64,000 bases of DNA from Nonomuraea pusilla. Lineage in GTDB: Bacteria > Actinomycetota > Actinomycetes > Streptosporangiales > Streptosporangiaceae. The position numbers and the translations under genes are program-made. A model generated the notes under the pieces. It worked only from the letters and a program-made list of their open reading frames with translations. It had not been told where the DNA came from and did no database searches. Below are positions 27,284-35,616 of this stretch, piece after piece. Location: contig NZ_FOBF01000005.1 of NCBI RefSeq assembly GCF_900109355.1, positions 482,519-546,518 of the forward strand. Direction: 5' to 3'. The first letter of the stretch is position 1; every line of letters begins with the position of its first letter.

Positions 27284-27880
27284 GTGACCATTGCCATCAA
27301 CCGTGCACTCGTGACCCGTGTCCTGGCGACGGCGGCCGCCGCTGCCGCCGCGGCCGTGCTGACCACCCCGCCCGCCGCCCACGCCGCCGCCACCAAGAAG
27401 GTGACGTTCCGCGGCATGACCCTCGCCATCCCGTCCACCTGGGTCGTGGAGAAGGACCACACCGGGGACTGGGTCTCGCTGAGCACCAGGAAATGCCGCG
27501 ACGCCGACACCGCCTGTCCCGCACTCCAACTCGTCGGACCCAAGGTGCTGAAAGGCGGCGACTACCTTGAGTCGTACAAGCCGGGCAGCCCCTTCGCGCC
27601 GAGCACCGGCGTGGCCGCCTGCCGGCTCAACCCCACCACCAAGTACGGCGAACGGTTCGTCGGCGCCAAGCCCCTGACCTCGGGCTACCGTCCGGTCGGC
27701 GCTGGCCACAAGGCGGAGTACCGCGTGTGGGCCGGCGAGTGCTACAGCTTCAAGACCGACAAGCGCACCGCCACCTTCAAACAGCGCGAGTGGTACCTGC
27801 CGAAGTCCAAGATCCTCATCGTGGACGGCTACGGCATCGCCGCCACGGACGCCATCATCAAGACCGCCACCTGGAACTGA
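27284..27880 (+). CDS. Secreted protein of unknown function
   Basis: This 198-residue protein is read from a GTG start. The signal peptide (LATAAAAAAAAVLTTPPAAHA) ends near residue 34. The mature part has three Cys in RKCRDADTACPALQ and VAACRLNP and a fourth in AGECYSFK, which could form two disulphides. The text FRGMTLAIPSTWVVE suggests a small beta domain as in secreted Streptomyces-type proteins. No function assigned. It lies 36 bp after the membrane protein gene. Confidence 0.65.
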   Translation: MTIAINRALVTRVLATAAAAAAAAVLTTPPAAHAAATKKVTFRGMTLAIPSTWVVEKDHTGDWVSLSTRKCRDADTACPALQLVGPKVLKGGDYLESYKPGSPFAPSTGVAACRLNPTTKYGERFVGAKPLTSGYRPVGAGHKAEYRVWAGECYSFKTDKRTATFKQREWYLPKSKILIVDGYGIAATDAIIKTATWN

Positions 27881-28032
27881 CCCCCCCGGGGGCCGCACCC
27901 CCGGCCAACCCCCTCACCCTCCAACCGCGTAGCCCACCACCCCGAACCCCAGAACCGCCCTTGCCGACCGCAGGGTCTCCTGGAGGCGTACCGGCGACGG
28001 CATCGCCGCTGCCCGCCGCGCCGGCGCCTGGG

Positions 28033-28686
28033 TCAGGCCGGTAGCACCAGACCGGACACCGCCTTCTCCAGCCGGGCCGCCCGCACGGCCGGCGTGCGAG
28101 CCTTCAGCAGGGGCAGGACGAGCAGGTACCGCGCGGTCTTGTCCAGCGCCGCGAACCGCGCCGCCGCCTCCGGCCGCGCGTCCAGCGCCTCGACCAGATC
28201 GGACGGGACGGTCACGTCACGCTGCGGGGCGTACGCCGCCTCCCACCGGCCGTCGGCCCGGGCCGCCTCGACCTGCGCCACGCCCGGCGGCCGCATCCGC
28301 CCCGCCTCGGCCAGCGCCTCCACCCGCTCCCTGTTGACGCGGGACCAGGGGCTTCCCTTGCGGCGGCGGGAGTACCGCTGCAGGAACGAATGCTCGTCGC
28401 AGGACCGGCGGTGGCTGTCGATCCAGCCGTAGCAGAGCGCGACGTCCAGCGCCTCGGCGATGGGCAGCAGGGCGAGAGGCGAGCGCTTCCTGGCGATCCT
28501 CAGCCAGACGCCTCCCTCCGTCTCATGATGCTCGGCCAGCCAGGACTCCCACCCGGCGGCGTCGGCGAAGGACAGCGTCGCCCCGCCATCTCCCGCGGCC
28601 GCCTGACGCCCCCGGCCCACCCGCCGCCGGACATCTCCCTCACCCACCGAAACGAAGCCGTCGCCCCCACAGCCGTCGACCCTCAT
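28033..28686 (-). CDS. YdeI/OmpD-associated family protein
   Basis: This protein of about 217 residues belongs to the YdeI/OmpD-associated (bacteriocin-protection-like) family. Its core runs from LSFADAAGWESWLAEHHETEGGVWLRIA near residue 40 through DVALCYGWIDSHRR and FLQRYSRRRKGSPWSRVNRERVEAL, a strong match to remembered members. The first 30 residues (MRVDGCGGDGF...) are not conserved and the true start may be later. The cellular role of the family is poorly known. Confidence 0.78.
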   Translation of the reverse strand: MRVDGCGGDGFVSVGEGDVRRRVGRGRQAAAGDGGATLSFADAAGWESWLAEHHETEGGVWLRIARKRSPLALLPIAEALDVALCYGWIDSHRRSCDEHSFLQRYSRRRKGSPWSRVNRERVEALAEAGRMRPPGVAQVEAARADGRWEAAYAPQRDVTVPSDLVEALDARPEAAARFAALDKTARYLLVLPLLKARTPAVRAARLEKAVSGLVLPA

Positions 28687-29372
28687 ACCCGGCACTCCCT
28701 TCCTTCCCCAGGCACCGTAATCACCTTTGAGGCACATCCCTTTCCTCAATGCCAGTCGACAGAAGGGGGTGTGCCGCAGGGCAGGGGTGCCGACGGCAGC
28801 GGTGCACCACTGGGCAGGGGCTCTGGCAGGAGCGGCGGCATGCCGTGAGGGCGAGGCACCGGAGAATGAAGACGGCGGGCGACGGCCTGGGGCATCGGCC
28901 GGCTTCGCAAACGGCTCAGCGGCCGGCTCAGGAACTGCCTCGGCGGCTGGCCAGTGGCCGGATCACGCGACTGGCTCGGCAGCCCGGTGGCGGCCAGCTA
29001 AGACGGCTGGCTCGGCGGTCCGGTGGAGGCCGGCTCATGCGGCTGGCTCAGGCGGTCCAGTGGCGACCAGCAGAGACAGCCGGCTGGTTGGCTGGATCAC
29101 GCGACTGACTGGGCGGCTGGCGCGGCGGCCCGGTGGCTGCGAGCTCAGGCGGCTGGCTCGGCGACGGCCGAGTGGCGGCCAGCTCAGACAGCTGGCTCCG
29201 TGGCCGGATCACGCGTCTGGCTCGGCGGCCCGGTGGCGGTCGGCTCAGGCGGCTGGCTCGGCGGTCGGGGTGGCTGCCAGCTGAGGCGGTCGGGTGGCGG
29301 CCGACTCAGGCGGCTGGATCGCGCGTCTGGCTGGGCGGCTGGCTCAGTCGGGCAGCTGGTTCGGTGGCCGGG
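28687..29372. repeat. Non-coding stretch filled with degenerate GC-rich repeats
   Basis: Most of this 686-bp interval (from about 28,890) is made of variants of GGCTGGCTCGGCGGCCCGGTGGCGGCC, joined to AGCTCAGGCGG or GGATCACGCG. Units are roughly 45-60 bp and shuffled rather than strictly tandem. Open frames here give only Gly/Arg/Leu repeats and are not genes. The array abuts the stop codon of the kinase gene. Confidence 0.8.
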
Positions 29373-30599
29373 TCAGTGGACGATGGCCAGCATGGTGTCC
29401 GACGCCGACGGCCGGTTCTGCGGTCGTTTGTTGAGGCACGCCCCGACGATCCCGCGTAACGCCGGAGGCAGTGGCGACAGGTCCGGGTGGAACGTGAGCA
29501 CCCGGTTGAACACGGCGGGCACCGTGTCCTCCCCGAACGGCGGCCGCCCCGTCGCCGCGAACATGATGGTCACAGCCCAGCTGAACACGTCGGAAGCAGG
29601 CCCCACGGGCTCCCCGCTCAACTGCTCCGGCGACATGTAAGGCGGCGTCCCCACCATCTTCCCCGACGTCATCGTGACCTGGTCGAACGCCCGAGCGATG
29701 CCGAAGTCGATCACACGAGGCCCGTCGTGGCCGATCAGCACGTTGCTCGGCTTGAAGTCACGATGCACGATGCCCGCCTTGTGGATGGCCGCGAGCGCCC
29801 CGGCTGTGGATAACGCGAGCCGGGTCAGGCTGTCCTCGTCGCGCGGACCGTACTGCCGGACGAGCTGTTCCAGCGAGGGCCCGTCCACGAACTCGCTGAC
29901 GATGTACGCGTGCTGCCCCGAGATGTTCACGTCGAGCACCCGGGCTGTGGAGAACGTGGCCACCCGCCGGGCGACGTCCACCTCCCGCGCGAACCTCGCC
30001 CGCGCCGTCTCGTCGACCAGGTCGTGCAGGACCTTCACCGCGACGCGCGCCCCGTTCGGCGCGGTGGCGAGGTAGACGGAGCCCTGCCCGCCGCGGCCCA
30101 GCCGCTTGAGCACCCGGTAGTGGCCGATCCACTCCGGCTCGCCGGGAGGCCGCCCGTAGGAGGGCGCGCCGGCGCGGCGCGTGTAGTCGCCCTGGCCGCT
30201 CGGACGCTGCGGATGCACCGGCGCGGTGGCGCGCTGGTGCAGCTCGGCGGTGTGGCCGGCGGTGACGCCTGGACGTGCCCTAACCATGAACGGCACCAGG
30301 ATCCCCGAGTGGATGACGCCGCCGATCCAGGCGATCACGAACCCGAACGACACGATCGTGGACAACGGCTCGGGGATGTCGTCGAACGTGTCGTACGCGA
30401 CGACCGTGATCACGAAGGAGCCGATGCCGAAGAGGTAGACGGACGCGGCGAAGACGTGCAGGACGCTCCGCAGCCAGTACGCCGCGAATCCGATCGTGAA
30501 CGGCGTCGCCAGGCCGCAGGTGAACAGGGGCAGGGCGGCCCACACGACGGCGAGCGCCCACGCCCCGCCACTGGGGCGGACTGGAGGGCTGTACGGCAT
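29373..30599 (-). CDS. Membrane-anchored Ser/Thr protein kinase with N-terminal helices
   Basis: This 408-residue kinase has four or so transmembrane helices at the N-terminus (residues about 12-105, including VVWAALPLFTCGLATPFTIGF), a linker, and a Hanks-type kinase domain at residues about 160-405. Kinase motifs: LGRGGQGSVYLA, AVKVLHD, HRDFKPSN, VIDFGIARAF and GTPPYMSPEQ. The order is the reverse of the usual PknB layout, which has its kinase first. It is divergent from nuoI, with DnaA-like boxes between. Substrates are unknown. Confidence 0.9.
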   Translation of the reverse strand: MPYSPPVRPSGGAWALAVVWAALPLFTCGLATPFTIGFAAYWLRSVLHVFAASVYLFGIGSFVITVVAYDTFDDIPEPLSTIVSFGFVIAWIGGVIHSGILVPFMVRARPGVTAGHTAELHQRATAPVHPQRPSGQGDYTRRAGAPSYGRPPGEPEWIGHYRVLKRLGRGGQGSVYLATAPNGARVAVKVLHDLVDETARARFAREVDVARRVATFSTARVLDVNISGQHAYIVSEFVDGPSLEQLVRQYGPRDEDSLTRLALSTAGALAAIHKAGIVHRDFKPSNVLIGHDGPRVIDFGIARAFDQVTMTSGKMVGTPPYMSPEQLSGEPVGPASDVFSWAVTIMFAATGRPPFGEDTVPAVFNRVLTFHPDLSPLPPALRGIVGACLNKRPQNRPSASDTMLAIVH

Positions 30600-30649
30600 G
30601 GCGAGAGACTATCGCCCCGCAGTCCCGCATATCGGGCATGGCGCGAGCT

Positions 30650-30701
30650 TGTGGATAACCTCCACAGAACCTGTGGATGACTGTGGATAAGTTGTGGATG
30701 A
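30650..30701. promoter_or_regulatory. Cluster of four DnaA-box-like sites
   Basis: TGTGGATAA (the complement of TTATCCACA) occurs at 30,650 and 30,682, and the one-mismatch TGTGGATGA at 30,672 and 30,693. The last three are spaced 10-11 bp, one helical turn. All lie in the 138-bp region between the divergent kinase and nuoI genes. A further TGTGGATAA is at 29,805 inside the kinase gene. Confidence 0.6.
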
Positions 30702-30737
30702 GGATTCGGCACATTCACGCGGGCCGGGAAGTGCGTC

Positions 30738-32243
30738 ATGATGATGACCATGGGGCGGATGCCGGGAGTGGGGCTGGTGAAGGGGCTTTCCATCACCTTG
30801 CGCCACATGCTGCGCAAATCCGTCACGCAGCAGTACCCCGAGGTCAGGCCAGACCTCCCTCCGCGCAGCCGGGGCGTCATCGCCCTGGTCGAGGAGAACT
30901 GCACCTCCTGCATGCTCTGCGCCCGGGAATGCCCCGACTGGTGCATCTACATCGACTCCCACAAGGAGACCATCCCGGCTCCCGAGGGTGGCCGGCCGCG
31001 GCAGCGTAACGTCCTCGACCGGTTCGCGATCGACTTCTCGCTCTGCATGTACTGCGGCATCTGCGTGGAAGTGTGCCCGTTCGACGCGCTCTTCTGGTCG
31101 CCGGAGTTCGAGTACGCCGAGGGCGACATCCTCGACCTTCTCCACGAGAAGGACAAGCTGTCGGGCTGGAGCCAGACGGTCCCCATCCCTCCGGCCCACG
31201 ACCCCGGCGCCGAGCTGCCCAAGGAGCTCACGGCCGCCCCCCGCCGCACGCCCTCGTCAGCGGGACCCGCCCCGTCCTCCGGCCCCCGCCGCGCCGAAAC
31301 CCCAGCTCGCGGCGCGGCCCCGGCCCGTCCTGGCGCTCCTGCTTCCGGGGCGGAACGTCCTTCCGGCGACAGAACGAGCACCGCTTCGGCCGTCGCGGGC
31401 GGGGCGGCCTCCGCACGTACCCCGACGACTGAGGCAGGGGAGACGGCGGGCACGCCGCCCGAGACGGCCGGGGGCCCGATCTCCGGTGAGGCCGGGACGG
31501 CCAGGGGCGAGACGGTCAGCGGCGAGACGGCAGGTAGGCCCGGGGCAGCCGGTCGGCCGGGGGTGGCAGGCCGGCCCGGGACGGCCGGGGGCGACAGCGG
31601 TGCCGTACCGTCGTCGCCCGAGAGCGCCCAGCCCCCCGTCTCCGGTCGTCGCGCTGCAGGGGCTACGTCCGAGGAAGGGGCGGAGGAGCTCGGAGCGGCC
31701 GGGTCGCCGAGCGGCGCGGCGCGCGGAGAGGCCGGAACGGAGCCTGGGGAAGGGCCTTCGGGTCCGGGCAGGCGTCCGCGGCGGAGCATGGCGAACATTC
31801 GGGGGATCCGCCCTCCAGGCGCCCTCCCGCCCCCCGCCGCCCCTGACGCGCCACTCACGGGCCGCCCGCCCACAGGTGAGCCACCTCTGGAGCAGCCACC
31901 CACAGATCGGCTGTCCACAGGGCAGCAGTCGGCCGCGCCGTCGTCCACAGGTGAGGAGGAGGGCGGTCCGAGCGGGTCTTCGGCCTCTCCCCGCAGGTCA
32001 GCAGCCGAAGCGGCCGGTACGAGCCCATCGGCGGCCCAATCCGAGCCCCCTCCGTCATCCACAGGAGAGCCGTCCGAGGAAAAGTTGTCCACAGGTGGCG
32101 CCGAGGTGCGAACCGAGGGCCACTCGGCGGAGCAGACTTCTCCCGCGAGCCCGCGCAGGCGCCGGATGGCCGATCCGCGTTCCATCCGCCCGCCCGGGCG
32201 GCTCGCCCCTGACGAGACGAAGGAGTCCGAGGAGGAGTCGTGA
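30738..32243 (+). CDS. nuoI: NADH-quinone oxidoreductase subunit I with a long C-terminal extension
   Basis: This is a 501-residue protein where the family usually has 160-220. Residues 1-165 are a normal NuoI with two 4Fe-4S motifs, [12 protein letters not shown] near 55 and [12 protein letters not shown] near 103. The remaining 330 residues are low-complexity Pro/Gly/Ala/Ser/Glu text. A motif of the form RR-x-MA-x-x-R-x-IRPPG occurs twice, mid-tail and at the very end, as if the original C-terminus had been duplicated. The stop overlaps the nuoJ GTG. Whether the whole tail is kept in the mature protein is unknown. Confidence 0.9.
   Translation: MMMTMGRMPGVGLVKGLSITLRHMLRKSVTQQYPEVRPDLPPRSRGVIALVEENCTSCMLCARECPDWCIYIDSHKETIPAPEGGRPRQRNVLDRFAIDFSLCMYCGICVEVCPFDALFWSPEFEYAEGDILDLLHEKDKLSGWSQTVPIPPAHDPGAELPKELTAAPRRTPSSAGPAPSSGPRRAETPARGAAPARPGAPASGAERPSGDRTSTASAVAGGAASARTPTTEAGETAGTPPETAGGPISGEAGTARGETVSGETAGRPGAAGRPGVAGRPGTAGGDSGAVPSSPESAQPPVSGRRAAGATSEEGAEELGAAGSPSGAARGEAGTEPGEGPSGPGRRPRRSMANIRGIRPPGALPPPAAPDAPLTGRPPTGEPPLEQPPTDRLSTGQQSAAPSSTGEEEGGPSGSSASPRRSAAEAAGTSPSAAQSEPPPSSTGEPSEEKLSTGGAEVRTEGHSAEQTSPASPRRRRMADPRSIRPPGRLAPDETKESEEES
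31911..32093. promoter_or_regulatory. DnaA-box-like words inside the nuoI tail
   Basis: CTGTCCACA (31,911), TCGTCCACA (31,941), TCATCCACA (32,055) and the consensus TTGTCCACA (32,085) occur in phase, each giving Ser-Thr in an (L/S)-S-T-G peptide. They come in two pairs 30 bp apart. The Thr codon ACA is uncommon in such GC-rich genes. They may be true DnaA sites or a by-product of repeat expansion. Confidence 0.35.
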
Positions 32244-32803
32244 CCGAGGCGGTGCCCTCCTACCTGTCACCCACAGGGCAAGAGGTCGTCTTCTTGCTGC
32301 TGGGAGCGGTGGCGGTCGGATCGGCGCTGCTCGTCGTCACGACCAGGCAACTGGTCCACGCGGCCCTGTGGCTCGTGGTCTGCTTCGGCGCGCTCGCGGG
32401 GTGCTACCTCGTGCTCACGGCCGAGTTCGTGGCCTGGGTGCAGGTGCTCATCTACGTGGGCGCGGTGGTGGTGCTGCTGCTGTTCGGCATCATGCTCACC
32501 CGCGCGCCCATCGGCCGCTCGGCCGACCTCGACAGCGGCAACCGCCTGGTCGCCGCCCTCGTCGCGGTCGCCACGGCGGCCGTCCTGGTCACCGTGGTGG
32601 TCGACGGCTTCCGCACCGCGTACGCGCCGCTCAAGCCCGGCGCCGGCGCGGCCAGGGAGCTCGGCGCGAGCGTGTTCGCCACCTGGGTGCTGCCCTTCGA
32701 GGCGCTGTCCGTGCTGCTGCTGGCCGCGCTGATCGGCGCGATCGTGCTGTCGCGCACCGACATCCCGGGCGGCCCGCCCACCGACGAGAGCGGCGGTGAC
32801 TGA
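32240..32803 (+). CDS. nuoJ: NADH-quinone oxidoreductase subunit J
   Basis: This 187-residue membrane subunit has five helices and begins with a GTG that overlaps the nuoI stop. Family text: [55 protein letters not shown] near residues 30-88, including the Tyr-Val-Gly-Ala pi-bulge region. It overlaps nuoK by 1 bp. Confidence 0.95.
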   Translation: MTEAVPSYLSPTGQEVVFLLLGAVAVGSALLVVTTRQLVHAALWLVVCFGALAGCYLVLTAEFVAWVQVLIYVGAVVVLLLFGIMLTRAPIGRSADLDSGNRLVAALVAVATAAVLVTVVVDGFRTAYAPLKPGAGAARELGASVFATWVLPFEALSVLLLAALIGAIVLSRTDIPGGPPTDESGGD

Positions 32804-33201
32804 TGCACATCGTCTACCCGGTGGTCGTCTCCGTGCTGCTGTTCTCCGTGGGCGTCTACGGCGTCCTCGCCAGGCGCAACACGATCCTCGTGCTCATGTC
32901 GGTCGAGCTGATGCTCAACGCGGTCAACCTCAACCTGGTCGCGTTCGACGTCTGGCTGCGCGACCGGCTGCACAGCGGGCAGGTGCTCACGTTGTTCGTC
33001 ATCGTCATCGCGGCGGCCGAGGTCGGGCTCGGCCTGGCCATCGTGCTGGCGCTCTTCCGCAACCGCCGCACAGTCGACATCGACCATCTCCGTGCCCTCG
33101 CGGAACCCGACGGCCCCGCCCAGCCGCCCCCGCCTTCCGCCGACGGAGCGCCTGGCGCCTCCGGAGCCGCGTCCACCGAGCGTGGGGAAGGTGCGCTGTG
33201 A
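32803..33201 (+). CDS. nuoK: NADH-quinone oxidoreductase subunit K
   Basis: This 132-residue antiporter-like small subunit has three helices. [19 protein letters not shown] carries the conserved Glu of the proton path near residue 34, and a second Glu is in [19 protein letters not shown] near 70. The C-terminal 30 residues are a Pro/Ala-rich extension (family length is about 100). It overlaps nuoL by 4 bp. Confidence 0.95.
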   Translation: MHIVYPVVVSVLLFSVGVYGVLARRNTILVLMSVELMLNAVNLNLVAFDVWLRDRLHSGQVLTLFVIVIAAAEVGLGLAIVLALFRNRRTVDIDHLRALAEPDGPAQPPPPSADGAPGASGAASTERGEGAL

Positions 33202-35291
33202 CGATCTTGCCGCTGCTGGCCGTCCTCCTGCCCTTCGCCGCCGCGTTCGCGGGCCTGCTGCTGTCCCGCCGGCCACACGCCCGCCGCCCACCCGGCCGCC
33301 GTACACGACGGCCGCCCGCAGCCGCCGTCCCCGCCACTCCGGACGCCGCGAGGCATGAAGAAGCGACGCCAGAAGAAGCGACGCCAGAAGAAGCGACGCC
33401 TGGAGAAGCGACGTCCGGAGAAGCGGTGCCAGGAGACGTCGTGGCCGGGATTCCGGGGCCGAGGGGCGGGGCCGCCCCGGAGGCCGCCGCGGAGGCCGGG
33501 GTGCGGGCCAATCGGAGAGCGGCCTGGATCGCCGTCCTCCCCACGGCCGCCTCCGCCGTGCTCGCCCTCTGGCTCGCGTCGGGTCCCGGTCTCGTGTACC
33601 TCACGGGCGCCGCCGGTCCCGCTCCCGTCGGCCGCACGTACGGCTCGATCGTGACCGGCGGCGTCCCCATCTCGCTCACACTGCAGGCCGACGCCCTGTC
33701 GGCGATGCTGGGCGTCCTGGTGACGCTGGTCGCGCTCGCCGTCCAGGTCTACTCCGTCGGCTACCTCAGCGACGACCCCCGCTACCCCTCCTACAGCGCG
33801 TTCGTCAGCCTGTTCACCAGCGCGATGCTCCTGGTCGTGTACGCGGGCGACCTCCTCGTCCTGTACGCCGGCTGGGAGGTCATGGGCCTCTGCTCGTACC
33901 TGCTGATCGGCCACTGGTGGGAAGACCGCGGCAACTCGCGGGCGGCGGTCAAGGCGTTCCTCGTCACGCGGCTGGGCGACGTCGGCTTCCTCTTCGGCAT
34001 CTTCACGCTCGGCGTCGCCGCGGGGAGCTTCCGCGTCGCGGACGTGCTGGCCAAGGTGCCCGAGATGTCTGCGGCCACGCTGGTGACCGCCACCATGCTG
34101 CTGCTGGCGGGCGTCGCGGGCAAGAGCGCCCAGGTGCCGCTGCACACCTGGCTTCCCGACGCCATGGCCGGCCCGACCCCGATCAGCGCGCTGATCCACG
34201 CCGCCACCATGGTGGCGGCGGGCATCTTCATCGTGGCCAGGCTCTTCCCGGCCTTCCTGGCGGCCCGGCCCACGCTCGACGTCCTGGCAGTGCTGGCCGC
34301 GCTCGGCATGCTCGGCGCCGCGCTGGCCGCCCTCGCCCAGGACGACCTGAAACGGGTGCTCGCGTACTCCACGATCAGCCAGCTCGCGTACATGGCGGGC
34401 GGGCTCGCCGCGGGCGGCGACCGCCCGGCCGTCTTCCACCTGCTGACCCACGGCGCGTTCAAGGCGCTGCTGTTCCTGTGCGCGGGCGCCGTGATCCACC
34501 ACGTCGGCTCGAACCTGATGAGCCGCATGGGCGGTCTGCGCCGCGAGCTGCCGATCACGTTCGCGGCGATGACGATCGGTTTCGCCGCGCTCATCGGCAT
34601 CCCGCCGGCCAGCGGATTCTTCAGCAAGGACGCCGTCCTGCTCGCCATGGAGCGCGCGCTGTCCGGCGGCCTCACCGACGCCGCGGCCCTGCTCCTGTAC
34701 GGATGCGCGCTCGCGACCGTCGCCGTCACCGGCGCGTACGCCGCCAGGGCGTGGCTGCGGACGTTCTTCGGCGAGGCGAGGGCGGTGGCGCTCCCCGAGC
34801 CGGAGCCCGGCACGGCGCACGTCGTCGGCGTCGCCGAGGCGCCCAGGACGATGCTCGTGCCCATCGTGCTGCTCGCGGTGCCCGCGCTGCTGCTCGGGTT
34901 CGCCGGATCGCCGCACGTGGACCTCCCGCTGGCCGCCGTCAGCGTCGTGCTGGCCCTGCTCGGCGCCGGCCTCGTCTACGCGGTCTGGCGCGCCGACCCC
35001 CTCGCCGACCCGGCCCGCCTGCTCGGCCCACTGCGCGGCCCGTGCGCCCGCGCCTTCTCCATCGACCGCCTGTACGCCACCCTCGTCGCCCGGCCGGTGC
35101 TGGCCCTGGCCCGCCTCGTCGTCCGTACGGACGAAACGGTCGTCGACGGCGCGGTGCGCGGCTCGGGCCGCTCGGCGCGCGGCCTGGCCGGGGTGCTCCG
35201 CCTGGCCCAGAACGGCAACGTCCAGCTCTACGTGAGCGGCCTCCTGGCCGGCATCCTGCTGATCGCGGTCGGGGCGGTGATGCTCACATGA
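33198..35291 (+). CDS. nuoL: NADH-quinone oxidoreductase subunit L with a repeat-bearing insertion
   Basis: This 697-residue antiporter-like subunit starts at GTG overlapping nuoK. Proton-channel text is intact: [30 protein letters not shown] near residue 210, [30 protein letters not shown] near 315 and [22 protein letters not shown] near 415. Between the first and second helix is an inserted segment of about 75 residues with five (E/G)EA(T/V)P-like pentapeptides. The normal C-terminal lateral-helix region is followed by a final helix. Confidence 0.95.
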   Translation: MTILPLLAVLLPFAAAFAGLLLSRRPHARRPPGRRTRRPPAAAVPATPDAARHEEATPEEATPEEATPGEATSGEAVPGDVVAGIPGPRGGAAPEAAAEAGVRANRRAAWIAVLPTAASAVLALWLASGPGLVYLTGAAGPAPVGRTYGSIVTGGVPISLTLQADALSAMLGVLVTLVALAVQVYSVGYLSDDPRYPSYSAFVSLFTSAMLLVVYAGDLLVLYAGWEVMGLCSYLLIGHWWEDRGNSRAAVKAFLVTRLGDVGFLFGIFTLGVAAGSFRVADVLAKVPEMSAATLVTATMLLLAGVAGKSAQVPLHTWLPDAMAGPTPISALIHAATMVAAGIFIVARLFPAFLAARPTLDVLAVLAALGMLGAALAALAQDDLKRVLAYSTISQLAYMAGGLAAGGDRPAVFHLLTHGAFKALLFLCAGAVIHHVGSNLMSRMGGLRRELPITFAAMTIGFAALIGIPPASGFFSKDAVLLAMERALSGGLTDAAALLLYGCALATVAVTGAYAARAWLRTFFGEARAVALPEPEPGTAHVVGVAEAPRTMLVPIVLLAVPALLLGFAGSPHVDLPLAAVSVVLALLGAGLVYAVWRADPLADPARLLGPLRGPCARAFSIDRLYATLVARPVLALARLVVRTDETVVDGAVRGSGRSARGLAGVLRLAQNGNVQLYVSGLLAGILLIAVGAVMLT
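33357..33431. repeat. Five 15-bp tandem repeats in nuoL
   Basis: The first three units are GAAGAAGCGACGCCA or differ in the last base; two diverged units begin GGAGAAGCG. They are in frame and encode [20 protein letters not shown] and GEAVP, in the loop after the first helix of NuoL. Confidence 0.9.
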
Positions 35292-35616
35292 CGACATGTC
35301 GGGCCCGGGCCGTCGCGACCTCCGCCGGACCGGTGACGGCGTACTTGTCCGGAACGCGGGGCGCGCGCACCGCAGGGCCATCGCGCCCGCTGTCGGCGCA
35401 CCCACTGTCGGGGTGCCCGCTGGCGTGGTGCCCAGGGAGGGAGCGTCGCGAGAGGTCGGGCGACGGCTCTCCCAGGCTCCCCGGCGAGGCGTTCGGGCTT
35501 CCCGGTGGCTCGCTTGGGCTCCCCGGCGGAGCGTCCGGTGCGCGGGCGAGGGCGCGGGCGAGGGCGCGGGCGCGGGCGAGGGTGACCGATCTGTCCGGAG
35601 GGGAGGCGGGAGGGTG
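35292..35616. other. 325-bp spacer between nuoL and nuoM, no gene seen
   Basis: The otherwise overlapping nuoIJKLMN run is broken here. One frame is open into nuoM but encodes only Arg/Gly/Ala text with no NuoM-like helix, so it is treated as untranslated. The right end has short GCGCGGGCGAGG repeats. The antisense strand is equally repetitive. Confidence 0.6.

Noticed and set aside
30650..30701. Chromosomal replication origin
   Set aside because: Only four boxes, no AT-rich unwinding region and no dnaA, dnaN or rpmH nearby. Kept only as a DnaA-box cluster.
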